64,000 bases of DNA, from positions 248,001-312,000 of the forward strand of contig NZ_JAOQJU010000001.1 of the NCBI RefSeq assembly GCF_025567385.1. Reading direction: 5' to 3'. The translations under genes were made by a program, and so were the position numbers. Positions 1-9,588 of this stretch are shown here, piece by piece. Numbering within the stretch: position 1 is the first letter of the stretch; every line of letters begins with the position of its first letter. This DNA is from Claveliimonas acetigenes (GTDB taxonomy: Bacteria; Bacillota; Clostridia; Lachnospirales; Lachnospiraceae). The notes beneath the pieces were generated by a model. That model worked only from the letters and a program-made list of their open reading frames with translations. It was not told the origin of the DNA and did not search any database.

Positions 1-1
1 C

Positions 2-2155
2 TCCGAAATAGAACGGTCTGTCCCGGACGGCGGAAGCGTGGTTGCTGCGGGACGGGTATACAGAAGAGAGCAGAAATCAGATTATCAGATCTTATATCTT
101 AAAAATGTATCTGTTTATTATCAGGAAAAATCATTCAAAGAGTCCAGGTTGATTATTTATGATGAAGAAAAAGAAAGAATTGGCATTGGCAATCGGATTG
201 TAGTGAAGGGAGAAGTTTCTTATTTCGATCCGGCAGGTAATCCCGGCAATTTTGACAGAAAATTTTATTATCAGAAACAGAAAATCCATGTTTCTGTATG
301 GAGTGATACGGTCAGAGTCGCGAACGGGGGCGTGTATCCTGTTCGGAATGCACTGGCGGATATCAGAGAGCATTGGAAAGAAGTGTTGATTTCTTATGCC
401 GGGGAAGAAGACGGCAGTATTCTATGCGCTGTGATTCTTGGTGATAAGTCAGGGATGGAAGAAGAGATGAAAGAACTCTATCAGAAAAATGGAATTGCAC
501 ATATTCTTGCAATTTCGGGGCTGCATCTGTCTTTTGCAGGAACTGTGATTTACCGCCTTCTGCGAAAATGCAGCGGTTCCTATCTGGCAGGGGGATGCGC
601 GGGACTCCTGTTCATGGCGCTTTATATTTTGATGATAGGGGTGAGTGTATCTGCCCTTCGGGCAGTTATTATGTATATGTTTCGGGTGGGAGCGGATATG
701 TCAGGGAGAGTTTACGACGGGGCTACCGCGATAGCGGCTGCCATGCTAACAGTCATTATTTGGCGTCCCCTGTCTTTCTATGATGCCGGGTTTCAGTTAT
801 CTTTTGGGGCCGTAGTAGGAATGATGGTTCTCAGCCCTCTATTATCTTCAAAAAAGAAATCAAATAATTTCTTAAAAAACGGATTTATAACAAGTTTTAG
901 TATTAATCTGGCAACATTTCCTATGATTTTATATCACTTCTATGAAATTCCTTTGTATTCTGTTTTCCTGAATCTGGTAGTCATTCCGCTTATGAGTGTC
1001 CTGCTGGCGGCAGGGATGGCGGGAAGCGCCTGTGTGTGTATCTGCCCTCCGGTGGGAATGGTGTTTATAAAGGTGTGCAGCAAAATTCTGTGGGTTTATG
1101 AAGTCTTATGCAAAGGGGCAGAGAAGCTCCCTTTGAACCGTATCATTACCGGACAGCCAAAAATATGCTGGATTGTACTGTATTACATGTTGCTGTTTCT
1201 TGGCGTGGCAGCGGCGCTTTCCCGGAAAAAAGAAAAGGATGCCATATCGGACAGGATTTTTGTGGAAAGAAGAGCAGCGGTTTTGTCCGGTGGTTTTCTG
1301 GGCGTTATGCTGATTTTTCTGACCTGCCCGGCTGTGAGACATGATGACCTGGAGGTTACGATGCTGGATGTAGGGCAGGGAGAGTGTATTTTCCTGAGAA
1401 ATGAGAAGGGAATCAGTATGCTGGTGGACGGTGGAAGCAGTGATGTGAAGCAGGTAGGAAAATACAGGATAGAACCGTTTCTGGAAGCCCGGGGAGCGGG
1501 GTGCCTGGATTATGTATTTATTTCCCACGGGGATGCAGATCACAGGAATGGAGTTGAACAGTTACTGGAGAGGCAGGAACAGGGGGTGAAGGTGAATTGT
1601 CTTGTTCTGCCGGAGAAAAACGTCTGGGATGAAGGGCTGGAAGAGCTTGCAGGGAAAGCGGTGGAGCAGGGGACGAAGGTGGTGATTCTAAAGCAGGGAG
1701 ATAAGATTGAGGCAGAGGGGCTTGTAGTTACCTGTCTCCTTCCGGAAAGAGATTATGCCGGCGAGAAGGGAAATGAGGCTTCCATGGTGCTGGATATTCG
1801 TTATGGATATTTTGACATGCTTCTGACGGGAGATCTGGGAGCGGAAGGAGAGAGAAGGCTTGCACAGAATCATGAGAAAGATTATGATGTTCTGAAAGTG
1901 GCACATCATGGTTCTGATTTTTCCTCCGATGAAGAATTCCTTTCGGCAGTAAAGCCGGAAGTTGCCCTGATTTCAGCGGGAAAAGAAAATCGTTACGGAC
2001 ATCCCGGAAAGGAGACCATCGCAAGACTTAAGAATGCGGGATGCCGGATATACTGTACGAAAGAAACAGGGGCGGTTATTCTGAAAACAGATGAAAAAAC
2101 TATAGCCAAGCCGGAAATTTTCAAGTATAATGGAAGCTATGAAAAGTTTGAATGA
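2..2155 (+). CDS. comEC: ComEC/Rec2 family DNA-uptake channel, 5' partial
   Basis: This is the membrane channel that carries single-stranded DNA into the cytoplasm during transformation. The frame is open to the window edge with no stop from base 2, so the true start lies upstream; a GTG at 38 is only the first internal start codon. The visible part holds the end of the N-terminal soluble domain, a run of hydrophobic segments (competence domain, about residues 125-400 counted from base 38) and a C-terminal metallo-beta-lactamase-like domain with MLDVGQGE, SHGDADH and AHHGSD motifs. The length, at least 717 residues, fits near-complete ComEC. The 3' end overlaps holA by 26 bases, an arrangement common in Firmicutes. 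No other competence gene is in the window, so actual competence cannot be judged. Confidence 0.93.
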   Translation, partial: SEIERSVPDGGSVVAAGRVYRREQKSDYQILYLKNVSVYYQEKSFKESRLIIYDEEKERIGIGNRIVVKGEVSYFDPAGNPGNFDRKFYYQKQKIHVSVWSDTVRVANGGVYPVRNALADIREHWKEVLISYAGEEDGSILCAVILGDKSGMEEEMKELYQKNGIAHILAISGLHLSFAGTVIYRLLRKCSGSYLAGGCAGLLFMALYILMIGVSVSALRAVIMYMFRVGADMSGRVYDGATAIAAAMLTVIIWRPLSFYDAGFQLSFGAVVGMMVLSPLLSSKKKSNNFLKNGFITSFSINLATFPMILYHFYEIPLYSVFLNLVVIPLMSVLLAAGMAGSACVCICPPVGMVFIKVCSKILWVYEVLCKGAEKLPLNRIITGQPKICWIVLYYMLLFLGVAAALSRKKEKDAISDRIFVERRAAVLSGGFLGVMLIFLTCPAVRHDDLEVTMLDVGQGECIFLRNEKGISMLVDGGSSDVKQVGKYRIEPFLEARGAGCLDYVFISHGDADHRNGVEQLLERQEQGVKVNCLVLPEKNVWDEGLEELAGKAVEQGTKVVILKQGDKIEAEGLVVTCLLPERDYAGEKGNEASMVLDIRYGYFDMLLTGDLGAEGERRLAQNHEKDYDVLKVAHHGSDFSSDEEFLSAVKPEVALISAGKENRYGHPGKETIARLKNAGCRIYCTKETGAVILKTDEKTIAKPEIFKYNGSYEKFE

Positions 2156-3125
2156 AGATATAAAGGCAGGAAAATTTAAGAATGTATACCTTCTTTTTGG
2201 AGAAGAGGCTTATTTAAAAAAACAGTATAAAGACCGTCTCACGAAAGCCATGCTGCCGGAGGGAGATACCATGAATTATGCCTATTATGAAGGAAAGGGA
2301 ATCAGTATTCCGGGAATTATTGACCTGGCGGAGACGATGCCCTTTTTTGCGGAGAGAAGGCTGATTGTAATCGAAAATTCCGGTTTCTTTAAAAATGCGG
2401 CGCCGGAGCTGGCAGACTATATTAAGACGATGCCAGAGACTACGCATTTCCTGTTTGTGGAAGAGGAAGTGGATAAGCGCGGCAGGATGTATAAAGCTGT
2501 GAAGGACAAAGGGCGTGTGGCGGAGATGACGCGCCAGGATGAGAAGACACTGCTGATTTGGCTTGGCAGGACGGTGCGGCGGGAGGGAAAGCAGATACAG
2601 GAATCTACCCTCCGCTATCTGCTTTCTATAGCGGGAACTGATATGGAGAACCTGGAAAAGGAATTGGAGAAGCTTTTGTGTTATACCATGGACAAAACAG
2701 AGATTACCAGGGAAGATATTGACGCGATCTGCACGGTTCAGATTACGAACAAGATTTTTGATATGGTGGAGGCTGTAGCATTGAAAAAGCAGAAGACAGC
2801 GCTGAATTATTATTATGATCTGCTTGCGCTGAAGGAACCACCTATGCGCATCCTTTATCTTTTGAGCAGACAGTTTAAACAGCTTCTGGAAGTGCGGGAA
2901 CTTTCTAAAAAAGGGTATGGGAAGAAGCAGATTGCAGAGGCGGCAGGACTCCATCCTTTTGTAGCGGGCAAGTATATTTCCCAGTGTAAGGCGTTTTCAG
3001 GCAGTGAGCTGCGCAGGATTCTGGAAGAAGCGGCGGATCTGGAGGAACGGGTGAAGACGGGAAGATTGAATGACAGAATGAGCGTTGAGCTTTTTATAGT
3101 AAAGTATAGTGGAAAGGAGCGATGA
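2130..3125 (+). CDS. holA: DNA polymerase III delta subunit
   Basis: This is the delta subunit of the clamp-loader complex, which opens the beta sliding clamp during replication. The 331-residue length is normal for HolA. The N-terminal segment with YLLFGEEAYLKKQY is typical of the family, and the C-terminal helical region (about 210-330) matches the oligomerisation domain. The ATG at 2130 lies inside the end of comEC; a second ATG at 2139 is possible. The stop overlaps the lepA start by four bases (ATGA), which indicates translational coupling in a comEC-holA-lepA-hemW transcript. Confidence 0.93.
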   Translation: MEAMKSLNEDIKAGKFKNVYLLFGEEAYLKKQYKDRLTKAMLPEGDTMNYAYYEGKGISIPGIIDLAETMPFFAERRLIVIENSGFFKNAAPELADYIKTMPETTHFLFVEEEVDKRGRMYKAVKDKGRVAEMTRQDEKTLLIWLGRTVRREGKQIQESTLRYLLSIAGTDMENLEKELEKLLCYTMDKTEITREDIDAICTVQITNKIFDMVEAVALKKQKTALNYYYDLLALKEPPMRILYLLSRQFKQLLEVRELSKKGYGKKQIAEAAGLHPFVAGKYISQCKAFSGSELRRILEEAADLEERVKTGRLNDRMSVELFIVKYSGKER

Positions 3126-4942
3126 AATTGGCAGGAATTGATCAGAGTAAAATTAGAAATTTTTGTATTATTGCCCATATAGACCATGGCAAATCTACAT
3201 TGGCAGACCGTATTATTGAGATGACAGGACTTCTCACCAGCCGTGAGATGCAGTCCCAGGTTCTGGATAATATGGAGCTGGAAAGAGAGAGAGGAATTAC
3301 CATTAAGGCACAGACCGTGCGTACGGTATATAAGGCGAAGGATGGGGAGGAGTATATCTTCAACCTGATTGATACGCCGGGACATGTGGATTTTAATTAT
3401 GAAGTGTCCAGAAGCCTTGCCGCCTGCGATGGTGCAATCCTTGTGGTAGATGCAGCACAGGGGGTGGAGGCACAGACCCTGGCAAATGTATATCTTGCCC
3501 TAGATCACGACCTGGATGTGATGCCGGTAATCAATAAGATTGATCTGCCAAGTGCAGAGCCGGAGCGGGTGATAGAGGAAATTGAGGATGTGATTGGGAT
3601 TGAGGCGGAGGATGCCCCTCTCATTTCAGCGAAAACCGGACTGAACGTAGAAGAAGTCCTGGAACAAATTGTGTTGAAAATTCCGGCGCCGGAAGGAGAT
3701 CCGGATGCTCCGCTGAAAGCGTTGATCTTTGATTCTGTATATGATTCCTATAAGGGCGTGATTGTGTTTTGCAGAATTAAGGAAGGCAGCGTGAAGAAAG
3801 GCACGCCAATCCGCATGATGGCAACGGGAGCAACGGCGGAGGTTGTGGAAGTAGGATATTTTGGCGCAGGTCAGTTTATCCCCTGTGATGAGCTGAGTGC
3901 GGGGATGGTTGGTTATCTAACTGCCAGCTTGAAGAATGTGAAGGATACCCGTGTGGGTGATACGGTTACTAACGATAAGAATCCTTGTGCAGAGCCGCTG
4001 CCGGGATATAAAAAGGTAAATCCGATGGTATATTGCGGAATGTATCCGGCGGACGGAGCAAAATATCCTGATCTCAGAGACGCCCTGGAGAAGCTTCAGC
4101 TAAACGATGCTTCCCTACAGTTTGAGCCTGAGACTTCGGTCGCTTTGGGATTTGGGTTCCGCTGCGGATTTCTGGGACTTTTGCATCTGGAGATTATTCA
4201 GGAACGTCTGGAAAGAGAGTATAATCTGGATCTGGTAACCACAGCGCCCAGCGTTATTTATAAAGTGCATAAGACAAACGGCGAAGTCATTGACCTGACG
4301 AATCCGACCAATCTTCCGGATGCATCCGAGATTGAATATATGGAAGAACCTATGGTAAAAGCAGAGATTATGGTTACTTCTGAATTTATCGGCGCAATTA
4401 TGGATCTGTGTCAGGAGCGCAGAGGCATTTATCAGGGAATGGAATATATCGAAGAGACGAGAGCCGTGCTCCGCTACCATCTGCCGCTCAATGAAATTAT
4501 CTATGATTTCTTTGACGCACTGAAATCCCGTTCCAGAGGGTATGCTTCCTTTGATTATGAGATGCTGGGCTATCAGCAGTCTGAGCTTGTGAAGCTGGAT
4601 ATCCTGATTAATAAGGAAGAAGTGGATGCGCTTTCCTTTATCGTGCATGCGGGAACGGCATACGAGCGTGGAAGAAAGATGTGCGAGAAATTGAAAGAAG
4701 AAATCCCGAGACAGCTCTTTGAAATCCCGATTCAGGCGGCTGTGGGCAGCAAGATTATTGCCCGTGAGACAGTAAAAGCCATGCGTAAGGATGTGCTTGC
4801 CAAGTGTTACGGCGGTGATATTACCCGTAAGAAGAAGCTTTTGGAAAAACAGAAGGAAGGAAAGAAGCGGATGCGCCAGGTGGGTAATGTGGAAATCCCG
4901 CAGAAAGCATTTATGAGCGTGCTGAAACTGGACGATAAATAA
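3122..4942 (+). CDS. lepA: Elongation factor 4 (LepA) GTPase
   Basis: This ribosome-associated translational GTPase remodels stalled or mis-translocated ribosomes. The 606-residue length is standard. The G1 motif AHIDHGKSTL is near residue 18, the G3 motif DTPGH near 84 and the NKID box near 138. The family-specific C-terminal domain ends in a basic KKKLLEKQKEGKKRM stretch. It starts at ATG 3122 in a four-base overlap with holA. The lepA-hemW order, with 12 bases between them, is a conserved Firmicutes arrangement. Confidence 0.97.
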   Translation: MKLAGIDQSKIRNFCIIAHIDHGKSTLADRIIEMTGLLTSREMQSQVLDNMELERERGITIKAQTVRTVYKAKDGEEYIFNLIDTPGHVDFNYEVSRSLAACDGAILVVDAAQGVEAQTLANVYLALDHDLDVMPVINKIDLPSAEPERVIEEIEDVIGIEAEDAPLISAKTGLNVEEVLEQIVLKIPAPEGDPDAPLKALIFDSVYDSYKGVIVFCRIKEGSVKKGTPIRMMATGATAEVVEVGYFGAGQFIPCDELSAGMVGYLTASLKNVKDTRVGDTVTNDKNPCAEPLPGYKKVNPMVYCGMYPADGAKYPDLRDALEKLQLNDASLQFEPETSVALGFGFRCGFLGLLHLEIIQERLEREYNLDLVTTAPSVIYKVHKTNGEVIDLTNPTNLPDASEIEYMEEPMVKAEIMVTSEFIGAIMDLCQERRGIYQGMEYIEETRAVLRYHLPLNEIIYDFFDALKSRSRGYASFDYEMLGYQQSELVKLDILINKEEVDALSFIVHAGTAYERGRKMCEKLKEEIPRQLFEIPIQAAVGSKIIARETVKAMRKDVLAKCYGGDITRKKKLLEKQKEGKKRMRQVGNVEIPQKAFMSVLKLDDK

Positions 4943-4954
4943 AGGGAGAGTCAT

Positions 4955-6190
4955 ATGAGAGAACTGGAGTTGTATATTCATATACCCTTTTGTGTGAGAA
5001 AATGTAAATATTGTGATTTTCTGTCTGCCCCTGCCGATGCAGGGGAGCGGCAGAAATATGTGGAAAGCCTTTGCAGGAAAATCCGGTCTTACGGTGCGCT
5101 TGCGAAGGCTTATCATGTTGTCAGTATTTTCCTGGGAGGAGGGACGCCCTCCGTGCTTGACGCGGGGCAGACAGAGAAAATATTTGACGCAGTCTATGAT
5201 ACATTTATGGTGGATAAGGATGCCGAGATAACCACAGAGCTAAATCCGGGAACGGTGACAGAAGAAAAGCTTAGAATGTATCAAAAGGTGGGGATAAACC
5301 GCCTGAGCATCGGTCTGCAGTCTGTCAACAATCATGAGCTAAGGATGCTGGGAAGAATCCATACGTACGAAGATTTCATTGACACCTTTGTAATGGCTAG
5401 AAAGACAGGATTTGACAATGTGAATGTGGATTTGATTTCTGCCATACCCGGACAGACGGTGGAAAGCTGGGAAGATACGCTGCGCACGGTGGCGGAGCTT
5501 GAGCCGGAGCACATTTCCGCATATAGCCTGATAATCGAAGAAGGCACGCCATTTTATGAGATATATGGGGAAGAAGGTGCGGCATCGGGCGGAATGGCAG
5601 TATTATCTGGTGAGGGTGCAGCGCTTCCGGACGAGGACGCAGAGCGGGAGATGTATCAGAGAACGAAGCGGATTCTGGAAGAATACGGTTATCGCCGTTA
5701 TGAAATATCCAACTATGCAAAAGAAGGTTTCCGGTGCCGCCATAACCTCGGTTATTGGGAACGTCGGGAATATCTGGGAATCGGACTGGGAGCCGCATCA
5801 TTGATTGATAATGTCAGGTGGAATGAGTACGCCTCCGTGGAAGAATTTTGCCGGAAATATGGGGAAGGGATAGAGATTGTTCCGGAATTTATCTGTGTCA
5901 ATGAACCGGAGAGTATTACAGGAAGTAAAGTGAAGGTCCCAAGAGAGGATGGAGAGCGGTTAAGTGTAAAAGAACAGATGGGAGAATTCATGTTCCTTGG
6001 GCTGAGGAAGATGGAGGGAATTTCGAAGGAGCGCTTCCTGCGGACGTTTCATGAGCCTGTGGAGAAAGTTTATGCAGACCAGATTCCTGATTTGTGTGAA
6101 AAAGGTCTGTTAGAGTGTGAAGGAGATTTCATCCGTCTTACGGAGAGAGGGATAGATATCAGTAATTATGTAATGAGTGAATTTATTTGA
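4955..6190 (+). CDS. hemW: HemW-like radical SAM haem chaperone
   Basis: This is a radical SAM protein of the coproporphyrinogen oxidase-like HemW group, thought to bind and deliver haem rather than act as the oxidase HemN. The N-terminal HIPFCVRKCKYCDF motif supplies the three cluster cysteines (C13, C17, C20), followed by a GGGTPS motif for SAM binding. At 411 residues it is slightly longer than usual (about 380), with a Gly/Glu/Ala-rich insertion near residues 205-230. GGGAG is placed well before ATG 4955. It is the last gene of the + strand run and ends at a strong inverted repeat shared with convergent pyrG. Confidence 0.9.
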   Translation: MRELELYIHIPFCVRKCKYCDFLSAPADAGERQKYVESLCRKIRSYGALAKAYHVVSIFLGGGTPSVLDAGQTEKIFDAVYDTFMVDKDAEITTELNPGTVTEEKLRMYQKVGINRLSIGLQSVNNHELRMLGRIHTYEDFIDTFVMARKTGFDNVNVDLISAIPGQTVESWEDTLRTVAELEPEHISAYSLIIEEGTPFYEIYGEEGAASGGMAVLSGEGAALPDEDAEREMYQRTKRILEEYGYRRYEISNYAKEGFRCRHNLGYWERREYLGIGLGAASLIDNVRWNEYASVEEFCRKYGEGIEIVPEFICVNEPESITGSKVKVPREDGERLSVKEQMGEFMFLGLRKMEGISKERFLRTFHEPVEKVYADQIPDLCEKGLLECEGDFIRLTERGIDISNYVMSEFI

Positions 6191-6202
6191 CTTTTATTAT
6201 AA

Positions 6203-6254
6203 AAATACAGATAAACTGTCACGCATAAATAAATGTAACAGTTTATCTGTATTT
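6203..6254. terminator. Bidirectional terminator, hemW/pyrG
   Basis: A perfect 17-bp inverted repeat (6203-6219 and 6238-6254) with an 18-base loop lies between the convergent hemW and pyrG. Read on the minus strand, the stem is followed by a T-rich tail, so it suits pyrG best; the + strand tail is weaker. The stem is unusually AT-rich for a terminator. Confidence 0.7.
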
Positions 6255-6270
6255 GTTAAAAATCAAATTT

Positions 6271-7878
6271 TTATGCGCCCTTGTGTGCCAGCGCAGCTTC
6301 CACGAATCCCTTAAATAATGGATGTGGCCTGTTTGGTCTGGATTTCAATTCGGGATGTGCCTGGGTAGCAATGAACCAGGGGTGTTCCGGTATCTCTATC
6401 ATCTCAACGATTCTTCCGTCTGGGGACAGTCCGGAGAGCATCATGCCATGCTCTGTAAGAGCGTCACGGTAGTCGTTATTTACTTCATAGCGGTGCCTGT
6501 GGCGTTCTTTGATTTCTTCTGTTCCATATAATTTGTAAGCTTTTGAATCCTTGTCGAGGATACATGGGTAAGCGCCAAGACGCAGGGTTCCGCCGATATT
6601 TTCAATACCAATCTGTTCCGGCATAATATGGATGACCGGATGTGTGGTCTGGGAGTCCAGCTCTACGCTGTGGGCGTCGTTGTAGCCGATGACATTGCGT
6701 GCAAATTCCACAATAGCAAGCTGCATACCGAGACACAGGCCCAGGAAGGGAACTTGGTGGGTTCTGGCGTAGCGGATTGCTTCGATTTTGCCGTCAATGC
6801 CGCGGTCGCCGAATCCGCCCGGGACGAGGATGCCGCTTACATCGCCCAAAATCTCTTCCACGTTATCTGCAGTTACCGTTTCAGAATCCACCCATTTAAT
6901 ATTAACGGTGGCATGGCTGAAAATACCGCCGTGCTTGAGGGCTTCGACGACGCTGATATATGCATCGTGAAGCTGGATATATTTTCCTACAAGGGCAATG
7001 GTGACTTCCGTATTCGGATGACGCAGGTAGTCTACCATTTCAGCCCAGTCTTTCAGATCCGGTTCCGGACAGTCTAAATGAAGGCATTCACAGACAACCC
7101 CTGCCAGGTTTTCTTTCTCCATCGCCAGAGGCGCTTCATAGAGATACTCTACATCCAGGTTCTGCAGTACATGGTTGGCAGGTACATTACAGAATAGTGC
7201 AATCTTGTCTTTTATGCCGTTGCCCAGAGGATATTCTGAACGGCATACAATCACATCCGGCTGAATCCCCATTCCCTGAAGATCTTTTACGCTGGCCTGC
7301 GTCGGTTTCGTTTTCATTTCCTGGGAGGCGCGCAGGTAAGGAATCAGGGTGACATGGATTAAAATAACATTTTCATGTCCCTTTTCATGCTGGAACTGCC
7401 GGATTGCCTCCAGAAATGGCTGGCTTTCAATGTCTCCTACCGTTCCGCCTACTTCGATAATGGCAATTTCTGTATCCGTTGCTGCCGGGTTGCGGTAGAA
7501 ACGGTCTTTGATTTCGTTGGTAATGTGAGGGATAACCTGAACGGTTCCTCCGCCAAAATCCCCGCGCCGTTCCTTCTGCAGGACGGACCAGTAAATCTTG
7601 CCGGTGGTTACATTGGAATTCTTGCTCAGGCTTTCGTCAATAAATCGCTCGTAATGTCCCAGGTCTAAGTCTGTCTCGGCACCGTCATCGGTGACAAATA
7701 CTTCTCCGTGCTGCACCGGATTCATCGTTCCCGGGTCAATATTGATGTAAGGATCGAATTTCTGCATAGTCACCGTGTAACCACGGGCTTTCAGAAGGCG
7801 CCCTAATGATGCCGCTGTAATGCCTTTTCCTAGTCCTGATACTACACCGCCTGTAACAAATACGTATTTTACTGCCAT
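6271..7878 (-). CDS. pyrG: CTP synthase
   Basis: It makes CTP from UTP, ATP and glutamine, the last step of pyrimidine nucleotide synthesis. The 535-residue protein has the N-terminal synthetase domain (GGVVSGLGKGITAAS) and a C-terminal class I glutamine amidotransferase domain with the nucleophile motif FLGLCLGMQLA and a late His-x-Glu (AHPEL). The start is ATG with AAGGAGG seven bases upstream. It lies 45 bases downstream of the DUF1846 gene on the same strand. No obvious attenuator hairpin was seen in that gap. Confidence 0.97.
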   Translation of the reverse strand: MAVKYVFVTGGVVSGLGKGITAASLGRLLKARGYTVTMQKFDPYINIDPGTMNPVQHGEVFVTDDGAETDLDLGHYERFIDESLSKNSNVTTGKIYWSVLQKERRGDFGGGTVQVIPHITNEIKDRFYRNPAATDTEIAIIEVGGTVGDIESQPFLEAIRQFQHEKGHENVILIHVTLIPYLRASQEMKTKPTQASVKDLQGMGIQPDVIVCRSEYPLGNGIKDKIALFCNVPANHVLQNLDVEYLYEAPLAMEKENLAGVVCECLHLDCPEPDLKDWAEMVDYLRHPNTEVTIALVGKYIQLHDAYISVVEALKHGGIFSHATVNIKWVDSETVTADNVEEILGDVSGILVPGGFGDRGIDGKIEAIRYARTHQVPFLGLCLGMQLAIVEFARNVIGYNDAHSVELDSQTTHPVIHIMPEQIGIENIGGTLRLGAYPCILDKDSKAYKLYGTEEIKERHRHRYEVNNDYRDALTEHGMMLSGLSPDGRIVEMIEIPEHPWFIATQAHPELKSRPNRPHPLFKGFVEAALAHKGA

Positions 7879-7923
7879 AATTGCCTCCTTGTGTGAATGA
7901 TTTCCGCCTTTTTAAAAACAGTA

Positions 7924-9417
7924 TTATACAACTTTTTTTCTAAAAAATACAGCTTTTTTTTCATACTTTGCTTCAAATGTTGCCTGGATGGACAGCTTTT
8001 TAAATTGTTTCATATCAACAGAGCTTACCATAACAGAAGTATGAGCCTGGCATCCCTTTAGTTTGGGAAGCTGTTCCAGGGCAAGTTGTGCATATTTATC
8101 CATTGCCGCACTGACGGACAAGGCAATCAGCACTTCGTCAGTATGGAGCCTGGGGTTTTTACTCCCCAGATAGTTTACTTTGAGCTTTTGGATTGGCTCG
8201 ATGGCGTCAGGAGAGATTACATGCTTTTCATGGTCAATGCCGGCCAGCTCCTTCAGGGCATTCAAAAGAAGCGCCGCAGAAGCTCCCAGCAGTTTGGAAG
8301 TCTTTCCTGTGATGATCCGTCCGTCGGGAAGTTCAAGTGCCGCTGCAGGACCGCCTGTCCTTTCGGCACAGGCAAGGGCGGCATCTACGACGGGGCGGTC
8401 GTGTACTGTAATTCCTGCCTGGTTCATCAGCATTTCTATCTTATAGACTTCTTCTTCGGAGCAGGATCCAATCAGAAGACGGCGAAGTGCGTCATAATAT
8501 CTGCGGATGATTTCCTGGCAGGAAGCCTTTTGGCATATCTCGTCATTGCAGATGCAGTTTCCGGCCATGTTTACACCCATATCGGTAGGGGAGTTGTAAG
8601 GGCTTTTCCCGTAAATCCGTTCAAATGTTGCACGGAGCACAGGGAAAATCTCTACATCCCGGTTGTAGTTGACCGTAGTTTTTCCATAAGCTTCCAGGTG
8701 GAAAGGGTCGATCATATTTACGTCATTCAGATCGGCGGTTGCAGCCTCATAGGCAAGGTTTACCGGATGCTTCAGCGGGATATTCCAGATGGGGAAGGTC
8801 TCGAACTTTGCATATCCGGCGCGGATTCCACGCTTGTGCTCATGATAAAGCTGCGACAGGCAGGTGGCCATTTTGCCGCTTCCGGGGCCGGGAGCGGTAA
8901 TGACTACCAATGGCCGCGTGGTTTCGATATAGTCGTTCTTTCCATAGCCGTCGTCGCTGACAATTAATGGGACATTGCTGGGATAGCCCGGAATCATATA
9001 GTGGATATATACCCGGATTCCCAGCCGCTCTAAGCGGGACTTGAACAGATCTGCACTGCTCTGGCCGGTGTACTGCGTGATAACGACGCTGCTTACATAA
9101 AGTCCGTTGTTGGTATAGGCTTCCATAAGTCTTAATACATCAGAATCGTAGGTGATTCCCAGATCTCCGCGGATTTTATTCTTCTCAATGTCTCCGGCGC
9201 TGATGACAATAACGATTTCAGCCTGGTCGGAAAGTTCTTTCAGCAGCCGGAGTTTGCTGTCCGGGCAAAAGCCGGGAAGAACTCTTGAGGCATGGTAGTC
9301 GTCAAATAGTTTTCCGCCGAATTCCAGATATAATTTGTTATCAAATTGATTAATCCGCTCACGGATGTGTGCGGATTGCATGTTAAGATATTTTTCGTTG
9401 TCAAATCCAATATTCAT
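7924..9417 (-). CDS. DUF1846 family protein
   Basis: This 497-residue protein belongs to the DUF1846 family, common in Firmicutes and without a settled function. A glycine-rich phosphate-binding-like loop (TAPGPGSGKMA) sits near residue 180, and the DNDK-free architecture makes a classical GTPase unlikely. The start used is ATG 9417, with GAGGGAG about six bases upstream; an in-frame TTG at 9441 adds eight residues but has no ribosome site. It is probably cotranscribed with pyrG. I can name the family but not the activity. Confidence 0.8.
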   Translation of the reverse strand: MNIGFDNEKYLNMQSAHIRERINQFDNKLYLEFGGKLFDDYHASRVLPGFCPDSKLRLLKELSDQAEIVIVISAGDIEKNKIRGDLGITYDSDVLRLMEAYTNNGLYVSSVVITQYTGQSSADLFKSRLERLGIRVYIHYMIPGYPSNVPLIVSDDGYGKNDYIETTRPLVVITAPGPGSGKMATCLSQLYHEHKRGIRAGYAKFETFPIWNIPLKHPVNLAYEAATADLNDVNMIDPFHLEAYGKTTVNYNRDVEIFPVLRATFERIYGKSPYNSPTDMGVNMAGNCICNDEICQKASCQEIIRRYYDALRRLLIGSCSEEEVYKIEMLMNQAGITVHDRPVVDAALACAERTGGPAAALELPDGRIITGKTSKLLGASAALLLNALKELAGIDHEKHVISPDAIEPIQKLKVNYLGSKNPRLHTDEVLIALSVSAAMDKYAQLALEQLPKLKGCQAHTSVMVSSVDMKQFKKLSIQATFEAKYEKKAVFFRKKVV

Positions 9418-9509
9418 TTGTAACTCCCTCGTATTCCTCAAATTAAAATAAGTATACTACATTATAAGGCCAGTTTACAATCTTTTCATAATGTTTTTGC
9501 TTGTTTTTA

Positions 9510-9538
9510 TTGATTTTAAATGAGGCTGTCCGTATAAT
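9510..9538 (+). promoter_or_regulatory. Sigma-A type promoter of ftsH
   Basis: TTGATT at 9510-9515 and TATAAT at 9533-9538 are separated by 17 bases and lie about 50 bases before the ftsH start. This is a near-consensus housekeeping promoter. Confidence 0.75.
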
Positions 9539-9588
9539 AAAATGGTAGTGTCAGGATGTGTCGGCACTAAAATACTAGGAGGAGAAAT

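Noticed and set aside
7879..7925. Promoter for pyrG at the end of the DUF1846 gene
   Set aside because: A TATAAT is present on the minus strand but it spans the DUF1846 stop codon and has no usable -35; left out as unsure.
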